Source: an uncultured Pelagibacteraceae bacterium
GTDB lineage: Bacteria; Pseudomonadota; Alphaproteobacteria; Pelagibacterales; Pelagibacteraceae
Length of the DNA stretch: 64,000 bases
Direction: 5' to 3'
Assembly (NCBI GenBank): GCA_902595105.1
Contig: CACJPA010000002.1
Coordinates: 1-64,000 of the forward strand
Below are positions 36,715 through 45,817 of the stretch, one piece after another. The translations under genes and the position numbers were made by a program. Numbering within the stretch: position 1 is the first letter of the stretch; each line of letters begins with the position of its first letter. The notes under the pieces are model-generated. The model was given only the letters and a program-made list of their open reading frames with translations, ran no database searches and was not told where the DNA came from.

Positions 36715-38160
36715 TTAAGTTCCACAGAAAGTTTGATACTTTTCATTACCAATTGGTGCAGGCTTTTGAAATTCAATAATATTTTTTTGATCAGAATAAG
36801 GATTGCTTAAAACTTTTAAAAGTTTATTCATTGTTTCAAGATTTCCTTTATCTGCATCAGCTAGGGCTTCCTCTACTTTTTGATTTCTTGGTATAACTAA
36901 AGGATTAGTTTTTTTCATTAGTTCTAGATGCTTATCATATGAATTATTCAATTTTATTCTTTTTTGCCATTCATTATTCCAAACTTTAAAATCGTCATTT
37001 TTGTAAATCTCATCATCAAACTCACCATCCATTAAATGACAGAAAGTATTTGTGTAATCTGCATTATTATTTTTCATCCACTCTAAAAGTTTATTAATTA
37101 ATGTTTGATCATTTTTGTCTTCACCAAATAGACCAAGTTTATCTCTCATCATATTTAACCATTTTTCTTCATAAATATTTTGAAAGTTATCAATTAACCC
37201 TGTTGCAATTTTAATCGCTGTACCTTCATCTTTATCAATAAGTGGGATTAAACATTCTGCAAATCTTGCTAAATTCCATTTAGTAATTGGTGGTTGATTT
37301 GAAAAAGCATATCTTCCAAATTTATCTATTGAGCTAAATACAGTCTTTGGATCATATTGATCCATGAAAGCACATGGACCATAATCAATTGTTTCACCAG
37401 AAATAGCCATGTTGTCAGTATTCATCACTCCATGGATAAATCCCACTCTCATCCAATTAATCACTAACTGACATTGTCTTTCCATTACAAGACTTAATAA
37501 ATCTAAAGCTTTGTTTTTAGAGGATTTAATTTCTGGATAGTGTCGATTAATTGTGTAATCAACCAATGTATTAAGATCTTCAGTATTTTGAGTGGCTGCA
37601 ATATATTGAAAAGTTCCAACTCGAATATGACTTGATGCGACTCTTGTTAAAATTGCTCCGTTTAACAAATTTTCTCTAACCACTTTTTCTCCAGTTTTAA
37701 CAACAGCAAGACTTCTAGTTGTTGGAATTTTTAAAGCGTTAATTGCTTCACTAATTATATATTCTCTTAACATTGGACCTAAAGCGGCTCTTCCATCGCC
37801 ACCTCTAGAGAAAGAAGTTCTACCTGAACCCTTAAATTGTATATCAAAACGTTGATTTTTATTAACTAAATGCTCTCCCAATAGAATAGCTCTACCATCA
37901 CCAAGCATAGTGAAATGACCAAATTGATGACCAGCATATGCTTGTGCAATTGAATTAGTTCCATCAGGTAAACTGTTTCCTGAAAATATTTCAGCTAATT
38001 TTTTTTTATCTAATCCTGAAAAGTTTAAATTTAAATTTTTAGCAAGTTCTTCATTTAAAACCACAAGCTCAGGTTCATGAACTGGGGTAGGCTTGATATC
38101 TTCTTTAAAAGTTTTTGATAGTTTTGAATATGAATTATCAAAATGCCAACCGATGGTCAT
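36715..38160 (-). CDS. selO: SelO-type protein adenylyltransferase (YdiU/UPF0061)
   Basis: 481 residues. Conserved blocks: AYAGHQFGHFTMLGDGRAILLGE, KGSGRTSFSRGGDGRAALGPMLREYI, and HGVMNTDNMAISGETIDYGP with the active-site Asn/Asp. SelO is a pseudokinase-fold enzyme that attaches AMP to Ser/Thr/Tyr of target proteins and is linked to redox stress. The C-terminal selenocysteine of some family members is not evident: the protein ends KYQTFCGT with Cys in the equivalent place. Its start lies 5 bp from the end of the formate dehydrogenase alpha gene on the same strand, so it may be the last gene of that operon. Confidence 0.93.
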   Translation of the reverse strand: MTIGWHFDNSYSKLSKTFKEDIKPTPVHEPELVVLNEELAKNLNLNFSGLDKKKLAEIFSGNSLPDGTNSIAQAYAGHQFGHFTMLGDGRAILLGEHLVNKNQRFDIQFKGSGRTSFSRGGDGRAALGPMLREYIISEAINALKIPTTRSLAVVKTGEKVVRENLLNGAILTRVASSHIRVGTFQYIAATQNTEDLNTLVDYTINRHYPEIKSSKNKALDLLSLVMERQCQLVINWMRVGFIHGVMNTDNMAISGETIDYGPCAFMDQYDPKTVFSSIDKFGRYAFSNQPPITKWNLARFAECLIPLIDKDEGTAIKIATGLIDNFQNIYEEKWLNMMRDKLGLFGEDKNDQTLINKLLEWMKNNNADYTNTFCHLMDGEFDDEIYKNDDFKVWNNEWQKRIKLNNSYDKHLELMKKTNPLVIPRNQKVEEALADADKGNLETMNKLLKVLSNPYSDQKNIIEFQKPAPIGNEKYQTFCGT

Positions 38161-38165
38161 TTTAA

Positions 38166-40934
38166 TTAACTAACTTCAGCTTGATGTTCTTTTGGTTTAA
38201 CTTCAGTTTTAAATTGATTAGAGATTTTTTGTACTTCAACAGAAGACACTTTGTATTCTGCACACATTGTTTCTTCATCTTTACCATGGCCTGTAACCAT
38301 ATTAACCATATGCTCTGGGAAATGGAATGTAGTAAACACTATTCCTTCTTTAACTTTGTCTGTCACTTCTACTTTAAGTGCAACTTCACCTCTACCTGAA
38401 TAGAGTCTTCCAATATCACCAGTGTTTAGATCTCTATACTCAGCATCTTTAGGATGAATCAATAAAACATCTTCATCAACAATATTTATGTTTTTTGTTC
38501 TTCTTGTCATTGTTGCGGCGTTGTAATGTTGTAAAACTCTACTTGTTGTTAAAATTAAAGGATAATCTTTTTTATTAGTCTCTATCTCACTAGACTCTTT
38601 CCAATCAAAGTTTTTAAGTCTACCTTTACCTAATTTAAAAGTTTCAGTATGTAAAATTTTAGTATCAGTTCCATCTTCTTGAACTGGCCATTGTAATCCG
38701 AATTTTCCTAATCTTTCTCTAGTTACTCCCTTAAAGAAAGGAACTATATCAGCAATCTCTTCTAGAACTTGATCAGCGTCATAAGTTTGTTGGTCAAAAC
38801 CTAATTTTTGCATCATCTCAGTCACAATTAATCCATCAGGTTTAGTGCCCGGTAAAGGAGGCACAGCTCTGTTTACTCTTTGAATTCTTCTCTCAGTATT
38901 TGTAAAAGTTCCATCTTTTTCTAAGAAAGTTGTACCTGGAAGAACAACTGTCGCTAATTTTGCCGTTTCACTCATAAATATTTCTTGAACAACTAGAAGC
39001 TCCAATGAGTTCATAGCTTCTATAACATGAGCACTATTAGGGTCAGTTTGAACTATATCTTCACCAATAATCCATAAACCTTTAAGCTCTTTATCTATTG
39101 CAGCTTCAAACATTTGAGGAATTTTTAATCCTGGTTTAGTTGGATGTGTTACTCCATATTTTTGGGTATAAAATTCTTGATGTTTTTCATCAGCCACAGG
39201 AAAATACCCAGCACCCTGGTGTGGTTGACAACCCATATCTGCTGCACCTTGAACATTGTTTTGGCCTCTTAAAGGATTAACCCCAACACCTTTTCTTCCA
39301 ATGTTTCCAGTAATCATTGCTAGATCTGCAATTAGCATTACTGTTTTTGAACCTTGTTCGTGTTCAGTAACTCCTAATCCATGAAACTCCATTGAATTTC
39401 TAGCAGTTGCATATGCAATTGCAGCTTCTTTAACTAATTGTTTATCTACTCCAGCCACTTTTGCTAGTTGATCTACATCCTGTCTTTCAATCTCTTTTAA
39501 GAAATTATCAAAACCTTCAGTTCTATCTCTAACAAAATCTGCATTATAAAGTTTTGATTTTATAATAAAATGTAACATCATATTTAGAACTGCAACGTTA
39601 GTTCCAGGTCTTAGTTTAATGTGATAATCAGCAAGTTTCGCAAGTTCAGTTGTTACTGGATCTAGAACAATTAGTTTTTTACCTTTCATCACTTGCTGTT
39701 TTATTTTAGCACCTGTTACAGGATGAGCATTAGTTGGATTAGCTCCAATGACTAAAAATAAATCTGCATGATAAATATCTTCTGTAGAGTTAGTCGCTGC
39801 TCCTGTTCCAAAAGTTTGTTGCATTCCCCAAGCTGTTGGTGAATGGCAAATTCTTGCACAACAGTCTACACTGTTAGTTCCCACAGCAGCTCTAATCATT
39901 TTTTGAAAAACATAATTTTCTTCATTTGTACATCTTGCAGAAGAAATTCCAGCAAAGGCATCTGGACCATTTTCTTTTGTAATTTTATTCATTTCCTTTT
40001 TGATAAAATCGTAAGCTTCGTCCCAACTAGCCTCCTCAAACTTTCCATTTCTTTTTATTAATGGTGTTTTCAGTCTGTCAGGGTGATCATAAAAACTGAA
40101 TGCATATCTACCTTTAATACAAGTGTGACCAGCGTTTACTTCTGTTTGTTTAGGTGTATCAATAGCTACAACTTTATCATCTTTAATTGAAGCCTCTAAA
40201 TTACAACCAACACCGCAGTATGAACAAGTTGTTCTAACTTTTTTATCTACTGCAGCAGACTTTGATTGAAAAACATCTGAGATAGCATCTGTTGGACAAG
40301 TGTGAGCGCAAGCACCACAAGAAACACAAGAACTATCTCCAAACATCATATCGTTATCAGTTGTTATTCTTGATTCAAATCCTCTTCCACTCATTGTTAA
40401 AACGAATGAACCTTGAATTTCATCACAAGCTCTGACACATCTTCCACAATTGATACAATTGTCTAAATTCATTCTCATGTAATCATGAGATGTATCTCTT
40501 GGAATTCCTTTATGTTGTTTTGGACTGTTATATCTGTGATCAGATATCTCTAAATCGTTTGCTACTGTTTGTAATTCACAATTATTATTTACCTCACAAG
40601 TATCACATTCCATTGGATGATCTGTTAATACTAATTCAACAATATTTTTTCTAAGATTTTTCAAAGATTCATTTGATGTAAATATGTGTTGATTTTCAGC
40701 AACTGGAGTATGGCAAGAAGCAACTACTCTTGTAGGACCATCTTTTTCTAAAGCAACTTCGACCGAACACACTCTACAAGCTCCATAAGGTGCTAAATTT
40801 GGATCATCACATAAAGTAGGAACTTTTTTTTCACCTACATAACTTTTTACAAATTTTAAAATAGATGAGTGATTTGGACCGATTTCATAAGGTTTTCCGT
40901 CAATATAAGCAATTTTTCTTTTCTCTGAACTCAT
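38166..40934 (-). CDS. fdsA: Molybdenum formate dehydrogenase, alpha (catalytic) subunit
   Basis: 922 residues. Order of domains: N-terminal [2Fe-2S] domain (CDDPNLAPYGACRVC, about 40-75), His/Cys region (DHPMECDTCEVNNNC), two [4Fe-4S] ferredoxin units (CINCGRCVRAC at 160-170; CVSCGACAHTC at 203-213), the [4Fe-4S] of the molybdopterin domain (CSYCGVGC at 237-244) and the Mo-bisMGD domain. The active-site ligand is Cys363 in CCARICHSPT, where selenoenzymes have Sec. This is the NAD-linked soluble FdsABG type. It overlaps the fused gamma-beta gene by one base; no FdsD gene is seen nearby. Confidence 0.94.
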   Translation of the reverse strand: MSSEKRKIAYIDGKPYEIGPNHSSILKFVKSYVGEKKVPTLCDDPNLAPYGACRVCSVEVALEKDGPTRVVASCHTPVAENQHIFTSNESLKNLRKNIVELVLTDHPMECDTCEVNNNCELQTVANDLEISDHRYNSPKQHKGIPRDTSHDYMRMNLDNCINCGRCVRACDEIQGSFVLTMSGRGFESRITTDNDMMFGDSSCVSCGACAHTCPTDAISDVFQSKSAAVDKKVRTTCSYCGVGCNLEASIKDDKVVAIDTPKQTEVNAGHTCIKGRYAFSFYDHPDRLKTPLIKRNGKFEEASWDEAYDFIKKEMNKITKENGPDAFAGISSARCTNEENYVFQKMIRAAVGTNSVDCCARICHSPTAWGMQQTFGTGAATNSTEDIYHADLFLVIGANPTNAHPVTGAKIKQQVMKGKKLIVLDPVTTELAKLADYHIKLRPGTNVAVLNMMLHFIIKSKLYNADFVRDRTEGFDNFLKEIERQDVDQLAKVAGVDKQLVKEAAIAYATARNSMEFHGLGVTEHEQGSKTVMLIADLAMITGNIGRKGVGVNPLRGQNNVQGAADMGCQPHQGAGYFPVADEKHQEFYTQKYGVTHPTKPGLKIPQMFEAAIDKELKGLWIIGEDIVQTDPNSAHVIEAMNSLELLVVQEIFMSETAKLATVVLPGTTFLEKDGTFTNTERRIQRVNRAVPPLPGTKPDGLIVTEMMQKLGFDQQTYDADQVLEEIADIVPFFKGVTRERLGKFGLQWPVQEDGTDTKILHTETFKLGKGRLKNFDWKESSEIETNKKDYPLILTTSRVLQHYNAATMTRRTKNINIVDEDVLLIHPKDAEYRDLNTGDIGRLYSGRGEVALKVEVTDKVKEGIVFTTFHFPEHMVNMVTGHGKDEETMCAEYKVSSVEVQKISNQFKTEVKPKEHQAEVS

Positions 40935-42589
40935 TAATTATCTTTCACCATATCATTTTTCATTTCATCCCCAAAGTATTTTAGGATGTTTTGAATAGGA
41001 GTGGGAATAGCTCCACATAAAGCACACAAACAACCTTTTTTCATTGTAACAAGCAATTCTTCAAGCAATTTAAAAGGTATTTTTGCAGTTTTCTTTTTAG
41101 CTTGGTCAAACATTTCTTTACCTCTGTAAGATCCAAGTCTTCCAGGGAAACATTTTCCACATGATTCTTCAGCAGAAAATTCAAATAGATGATGAATGTA
41201 TTCTGCCATAGAAAAATCTTTAGGAATACTCACCACACTAGCATGACCTAACATGAAACCTTTTGCAGTAAACTCCTGAAAATCTAAATTAAGATTTTCT
41301 ACTTCACTTAATGGAACCACACCACCAAGTGGCCCACCAATTTGAAAAGCCTTTAATGGTTCTTTATATCCTCCTCCAATTTCATTAAATATTTTTTTCA
41401 TTGGCGTTCCCATATCAATTTCATAAACACCTGGGTTGTTAAAGAAACTATCTAAACAAACCAATTTAGTACCTGCAGATTTTTTATTTCCTATAGATGA
41501 AAATTTTTCAGAACCATTTATTAAAATTCCAGTTGCAGCTGCTAAAGTTTCAACATTGTTAACTACAGTTGGTTTTTTATATAATCCTTCTGTAACAGGA
41601 AAAGGAGGTCTAACATCAACTTCTGCTCGTCTTCCTTCAATAGACGCAATCAAAGCTGTTTCTTCTCCACAAATATAAGCACCTTGACCAATACAAATTC
41701 CAAGGTCAAAAGAAAAATCAGTTCCTAAAATATTTTCACCCAGAAGACCTAACTTTTTAAGTTCATTGATACTTCCATTGATGGCTTCAATAGATTTTGG
41801 ATATTCTCCACGAATATATAAAACTCCCTCATCGCTTCCAATTACAAATCCACACATTACCATTCCAAAAATAACTTTTAGAGGCTGGTCTTCTAATAAA
41901 TATCTATCTGAAAAAGCGCCAGAGTCACCTTCGTCTGCATTACAGATAACATATTTTTTTTCTCCTTTTGCTTTACTACAAAAATCCCATTTCATTCCTG
42001 TAGGAAATCCCGCACCACCTCTTCCTGTTAAATTTGAATCTAAAAGTGATTTAATAATTTCCTTTTTATCGGTTTTTAAAAATTTATTTAATTGATCTTT
42101 AAATTGGTCAGTAGATGAAAGTTTATCATCCATTAAGAAACTTGTTGTTGCAAAACTTTTTGAGAAAAATTTCTCTTGTTTAATCTCTTCACCTTTAATT
42201 ATTTGGTCAATTTTTTCTATATCTTTCCCAGCATAATTTTCTCCATCATAATGGAATGCATGGTTTTCATAACAATGTCCTAAGCAAAACATTTCTCCAA
42301 CTTTATCGTCACCAAGTTTTTCTTTTAAAGTATATTTTAACTTCTCTTGTGTGCCAGCACACATACATGCGCTTCCATTGCAAACAAAAGCTTTCTTTTC
42401 TCTATGAGATGGCCTTAAAAATTCATAAAATGATTCAGCTCCATGAAGTGTTGAAACCCCAAGGTTATGTTTTTTAGCAATTTCTTTGATATCTTGCGGT
42501 TTATCGCTCAATGTATTTTCAGATATTTGCTTAAACAGATTTTCCTTAAGTCCAATTCTACCTGATAGATTACTTATATTTTTTGACAA
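40934..42589 (-). CDS. Formate dehydrogenase gamma-beta fusion (NuoE-NuoF type)
   Basis: 551 residues joining two subunits that are separate in Rhodobacter and Ralstonia. Residues about 1-140 are NuoE/FdsG-like with thioredoxin-fold [2Fe-2S] cysteines (VCNGSACMCAG, MFCLGHCYENHA). Residues about 160-551 are NuoF/FdsB-like: NADH site GRGGAGFPTGMKW, FMN region CNADEGDSGAFSDR, and the [4Fe-4S] site ESCGKCFPGR with CLCALC. It passes electrons from the alpha subunit to NAD+. The start is TTG at 42589; no ATG is near. It directly follows a GGGTAAA tandem repeat and lies 26 bp after fdhD on the same strand. Confidence 0.92.
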   Translation of the reverse strand: MSKNISNLSGRIGLKENLFKQISENTLSDKPQDIKEIAKKHNLGVSTLHGAESFYEFLRPSHREKKAFVCNGSACMCAGTQEKLKYTLKEKLGDDKVGEMFCLGHCYENHAFHYDGENYAGKDIEKIDQIIKGEEIKQEKFFSKSFATTSFLMDDKLSSTDQFKDQLNKFLKTDKKEIIKSLLDSNLTGRGGAGFPTGMKWDFCSKAKGEKKYVICNADEGDSGAFSDRYLLEDQPLKVIFGMVMCGFVIGSDEGVLYIRGEYPKSIEAINGSINELKKLGLLGENILGTDFSFDLGICIGQGAYICGEETALIASIEGRRAEVDVRPPFPVTEGLYKKPTVVNNVETLAAATGILINGSEKFSSIGNKKSAGTKLVCLDSFFNNPGVYEIDMGTPMKKIFNEIGGGYKEPLKAFQIGGPLGGVVPLSEVENLNLDFQEFTAKGFMLGHASVVSIPKDFSMAEYIHHLFEFSAEESCGKCFPGRLGSYRGKEMFDQAKKKTAKIPFKLLEELLVTMKKGCLCALCGAIPTPIQNILKYFGDEMKNDMVKDN

Positions 42590-42604
42590 TTTACCCTTTA
42601 CCCT
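42590..42604 (-). repeat. Tandem GGGTAAA repeat before the formate dehydrogenase operon
   Basis: On the minus strand AGGGTAAAGGGTAAA runs straight into the TTG start codon of the gamma-beta fusion gene: two 7-bp units in tandem. The AGGG could serve as Shine-Dalgarno. The same octamer AGGGTAAA occurs twice upstream of the other formate dehydrogenase (44801-44824). Confidence 0.6.
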
Positions 42605-42615
42605 TTTTTAATAGC

Positions 42616-43458
42616 TCAAGTATTTATTATAATCCTATCTTTATTGCTATAAATATTAAAGCTATCCTCTTTTACAAAACCAACCAATGTCATGTCAAAC
42701 TTATTTGCTAAATCAATAGCAAGACTAGTTGGCGCACCAACACCTATTAAAATCCCAATATTTGCCATAAGTGCTTTTTGCACCAGGTCAAAATTAAGTC
42801 TACCGGAACAAGCTAAAAATTGTGAAGTGTTATCAAGTAAATTTTCTTTTAGAGCATAACCAATAAGTTTATCTAAAGCATTATGACGACCAACATCTTC
42901 CTTAATGGCAACTATATCTCCTTGAGCAGTAAATAATCCACTTGCATGAATACCTCCAGTTTTTGAAAATTCTGATTGATTTTGACGAAGCTTTTTTGGT
43001 GAGCTCATTAAAACCTCTTTTGATATTTTTGGATTAGATTTTAAAATTTTATCTTTTTTAATAATTTCTAAAGCATCTAAAGAACTTTTGCCACAAACAC
43101 CACAAGATGAGTTTGTTAGAAAATTTCTTTTTATTTTGTCTACATCAATGTTATCTGAATTATTAATTGTAACAATAATTTTATTTTTTAGACCGTATTG
43201 TTCTGTAGGTTTACCAGTGAGCTCAATTTTTTCGACATAATCAATTTTTTCAATTATTTTTTCATTAAAAAGAAAACCTCGTACTAAATCTTCATCATCT
43301 CCTGGAGTTCTCATTGTAACTGAAATAGTTTTTTCAACCCAAATTTCCTTATCTTTATATTTAATTATTATTTCTACAGGTTCCTCTATAGATATATGAT
43401 CATTAAATTTATCTAAATTTTCAGATTTAAATTTAAATACTTTGTATTCAGAATTCAT
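42616..43458 (-). CDS. fdhD: Formate dehydrogenase sulfurtransferase FdhD
   Basis: 280 residues. The sulfur-carrying CxxC is in SSCGVCGKSS; GGIHASGLF, EDVGRHNALDKLIG and the SGRLNFDLVQKA region are family hallmarks. FdhD takes sulfur from a cysteine desulfurase and inserts it into the bis-MGD cofactor, which formate dehydrogenases need for activity. Placed directly upstream of the catalytic operon on the same strand, it is the dedicated maturation factor. A bidirectional terminator separates it from the NAD formate dehydrogenase upstream. Confidence 0.95.
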   Translation of the reverse strand: MNSEYKVFKFKSENLDKFNDHISIEEPVEIIIKYKDKEIWVEKTISVTMRTPGDDEDLVRGFLFNEKIIEKIDYVEKIELTGKPTEQYGLKNKIIVTINNSDNIDVDKIKRNFLTNSSCGVCGKSSLDALEIIKKDKILKSNPKISKEVLMSSPKKLRQNQSEFSKTGGIHASGLFTAQGDIVAIKEDVGRHNALDKLIGYALKENLLDNTSQFLACSGRLNFDLVQKALMANIGILIGVGAPTSLAIDLANKFDMTLVGFVKEDSFNIYSNKDRIIINT

Positions 43459-43536
43459 TCGAGCAGTATATTTTAACTTTAAAAATATGAAAGAATGAAA
43501 AAATAAGTTTATGAATTATTGATGTGAATTTTCTTT

Positions 43537-43573
43537 AAAAAAGCGACTTATAAAAGATATAAATCGCTTTTTT
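43537..43573 (-). terminator. Terminator between the two formate dehydrogenase systems
   Basis: Stem AAAAAAGCGA (43537-43546) / TCGCTTTTTT (43564-43573) extended inward by TTATA/TATAA around an AAAGA loop, with one mismatch. A- and T-runs on both sides make it work in either direction; on the minus strand it ends the transcript of the 43582-44781 gene. Confidence 0.8.
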
Positions 43574-43581
43574 ATAAGAAT

Positions 43582-44781
43582 TTATTTTTTTTGATACTTT
43601 GCAGCTTCTTCTGAACCGTCAGTTGCAGTCCCTTTGCTATATGAGTGTGCACCCATACCTGCAAGCTCTCCATCTTTAACTATAAGATACTGATTTCTGA
43701 TTTCTTTTTTCTCAAAAAAACATTCCAGTATTTCTCTAACACCATCTGCGTATCTAGTTTGTGCTGATAGAGATGTTCCAGAAGTATGTGGCGTCATCCC
43801 GTGATGAGGCATCGATCTCCAAGGATGATCATTTGGTGCAGGCTGAGGAAACCAAACATCTCCAGCATAACCACTTAATTGACCAGATTTAAGGGCTGCA
43901 GCAATTGCATCTTTATCACAAATTTTTCCTCTAGCGGTATTTACGATATAAGCTCCTTTTTTCATCTTATTAATCATTGTTTCATCAAAAAGATGTTCAG
44001 TTTCAGGATGCAGTGGACAATTAATTGTAACTACATCACAAACTTTAACCATAGATTCAACTGAATCATGAAAAGTTAAATTTAACTCTTTTTCAACCTT
44101 TTCTGGCAATCTATGTCTATCAAAATAATGGAGATGAACATCAAAAGGTTTCATTTTTCTTAAAGCATCTAAACCAATTCTTCCTGCTGCTACTGTACCA
44201 ATATGCATTCCTTCAACATCATAAGATCTCTGAACAGCATCAGCGATGTTCCAGCCACCATTATTTACTATTGCATATTGCGAATGGTAATCTCTAACCA
44301 TAGATACAATCATCATAACTATATGTTCAGCAACTGATCTAGAATTACAGTAGGTAACTTCAACTACATCAATTTTATGATCCATTGCAGCTTGCAAATC
44401 AACGTGATCAGACCCAATACCTGCTGTAATTGCCATTTTAAGGTTCGGAGCAGACTCCATTTTTTTTCTTGTTAGGTAATATGGAAAGAAAGGCTGTGAA
44501 ATAACTACATCTGCGTCTACTAATTCTTTATCAGCAGTGCAATCATCTCCATCTTTATCAGAGGTAACAACTAATTGGTGACCATTACTCTCTAAAAATT
44601 TTCTTAAGCCTAATTCTCCTGAAACACATCCTAATAACTCACCAGGTTTAAAATCTCTTCCATTTGGTGAAGGAAGAGTCATACCATCAGGATATTTATC
44701 TATTTTTGGAAGATCCCCTAAAGGATAATTTTTGGGCATCCCATTTATAGGGTCGTCGTATAATACACAAAGTATTTTCAT
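43582..44781 (-). CDS. fdh: NAD-dependent formate dehydrogenase (metal-independent)
   Basis: 399 residues, colinear without visible gaps with the Pseudomonas sp. 101 enzyme as I remember it. The catalytic residues fall at the same numbers: N146 (CNSRSVAEH), D221 (HYFDRHR, which selects NAD+ over NADP+), R284 (NTARGK) and H332 (GMTPHTSGT). The Rossmann loop is GTVAAGRIG. It oxidises formate to CO2 with NAD+ and needs no cofactor metal. Doubled AGGGTAAA octamers lie upstream. It probably has its own promoter in the 121-bp A+T-rich gap before the HPP gene. Confidence 0.96.
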   Translation of the reverse strand: MKILCVLYDDPINGMPKNYPLGDLPKIDKYPDGMTLPSPNGRDFKPGELLGCVSGELGLRKFLESNGHQLVVTSDKDGDDCTADKELVDADVVISQPFFPYYLTRKKMESAPNLKMAITAGIGSDHVDLQAAMDHKIDVVEVTYCNSRSVAEHIVMMIVSMVRDYHSQYAIVNNGGWNIADAVQRSYDVEGMHIGTVAAGRIGLDALRKMKPFDVHLHYFDRHRLPEKVEKELNLTFHDSVESMVKVCDVVTINCPLHPETEHLFDETMINKMKKGAYIVNTARGKICDKDAIAAALKSGQLSGYAGDVWFPQPAPNDHPWRSMPHHGMTPHTSGTSLSAQTRYADGVREILECFFEKKEIRNQYLIVKDGELAGMGAHSYSKGTATDGSEEAAKYQKK

Positions 44782-44800
44782 TTTTATTTTTTCTCATTTC

Positions 44801-44824
44801 TTTACCCTTATGGTTATTTACCCT
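44801..44824 (-). repeat. Two AGGGTAAA direct repeats upstream of fdh
   Basis: On the minus strand AGGGTAAA occurs at 44824-44817 and 44808-44801, start-to-start distance 16 bp, ending about 20 bp before the fdh ATG. The same octamer is tandemly repeated before the molybdenum formate dehydrogenase genes. A shared regulator or a duplicated ribosome-binding element are both possible. Confidence 0.5.
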
Positions 44825-44902
44825 ATTTTTTTCTCTACAGTCTTAATTTATTAAAAATTTTTTATTCCTTCAATATTATTTTTTATAACAAATAAATAAA
44901 AT

Positions 44903-45376
44903 TTATTTCGAGGGATAATTTTTTTTCAGAATAAATTTGTTAACTAATATAGCTAATCCTAAGATTATAATACATCCGAATATTATTGGATTTATTAAGT
45001 ATTCAAATGACGCACTTCCAATAATAACCATAATTGGATTACCACCAGCAGGTGGGTGAACAATATTTAATAAAATCATAAAGAAAACACCAGCACCTAC
45101 AGCTAAGGCAATATTTATGTATATAGGCAAAGGTATGAAATTAACAAAAATAACACCAACAAGTGCAGTACACAAATGACCAAAAAAAACATTTTTTGGT
45201 TGTGCAAATGGACTTTCGGGAAAACCAAATAATAGCACCATTGATGAGCCAAAAGATCCAGCTATGAAATATCCCAAAGTACTTTTGTAAGTTAAAACAG
45301 TTAAAACACCAATTGTAATTGTTGAAAAAAAACCTGCAATCAAAGCTTTTTGTAATGTAGATTTATCTATATTCAT
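44903..45376 (-). CDS. HPP-family integral membrane protein
   Basis: 157 residues with four to five membrane helices. The family-naming motif is in NIVHPPAGGNPIMVIIG; the conserved FGSSMVLLFGFPESPFAQPKNVFFGHL block is also present. Chloroplast and cyanobacterial HPP proteins are reported to carry nitrite across membranes. Here the gene lies between fdh and an Fe-S scaffold gene (4-bp overlap), so a small anion such as formate or nitrite is a reasonable but untested cargo. Confidence 0.85.
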   Translation of the reverse strand: MNIDKSTLQKALIAGFFSTITIGVLTVLTYKSTLGYFIAGSFGSSMVLLFGFPESPFAQPKNVFFGHLCTALVGVIFVNFIPLPIYINIALAVGAGVFFMILLNIVHPPAGGNPIMVIIGSASFEYLINPIIFGCIIILGLAILVNKFILKKNYPSK

Positions 45377-45774
45377 TTATTTTCTAAAGCCTTTTGAACT
45401 GTTTTTAATGGCAAAAGCAAACATTCTTTTCTACTAATATTTTTCTTATTAAGTATTTCTTTAAAGCTTTTCCATTCGTTATCTACTTTAGATTTTATAT
45501 CATCAAACAATTTCTCTCCATGCGATATAAAGGTCATTATTTGATTAATCTTTTTATCTCTTATTTTTCTAGATAATAAGCTTACCGATGCCTGACAATA
45601 AACACATGATTTGCACTGATAAGCCATGTCTTTTACAACTTCATCCTTAACAATTAAGCTTATTTCCATTTCATCTCCACATAATGGATTTTTGTGTTTA
45701 GTTTTATGAGTGTAGTTTTCAAGAACTTTGTTGTTTTCTGTATGTGAGGCAATTTCTAAAATTCTTAAGTCCAT
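45373..45774 (-). CDS. IscU/SufU-like iron-sulfur scaffold
   Basis: 133 residues. The three scaffold cysteines can be placed: NPLCGDEMEI (first), YQCKSCVYCQASVSLLS (second, with two extra Cys) and SRKECLLLPLKTVQKAL (third). These are the NifU-N/IscU/SufU positions that build [2Fe-2S] clusters. The CKSCVYC variation is unusual against the normal single Cys. Near formate dehydrogenase subunits carrying many Fe-S clusters and the Moco genes, it may assist their assembly. It is divergent from mobA over 43 bp. Confidence 0.8.
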   Translation of the reverse strand: MDLRILEIASHTENNKVLENYTHKTKHKNPLCGDEMEISLIVKDEVVKDMAYQCKSCVYCQASVSLLSRKIRDKKINQIMTFISHGEKLFDDIKSKVDNEWKSFKEILNKKNISRKECLLLPLKTVQKALENK

Positions 45775-45817
45775 TTAATTTCTTTAATTCAAGTTTGAAT
45801 GTTTTATATTTTGATTA

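Noticed and set aside
41436..42477. Several plus-strand frames opposite the formate dehydrogenase fusion
   Set aside because: All lie inside the well-supported minus-strand coding sequence.
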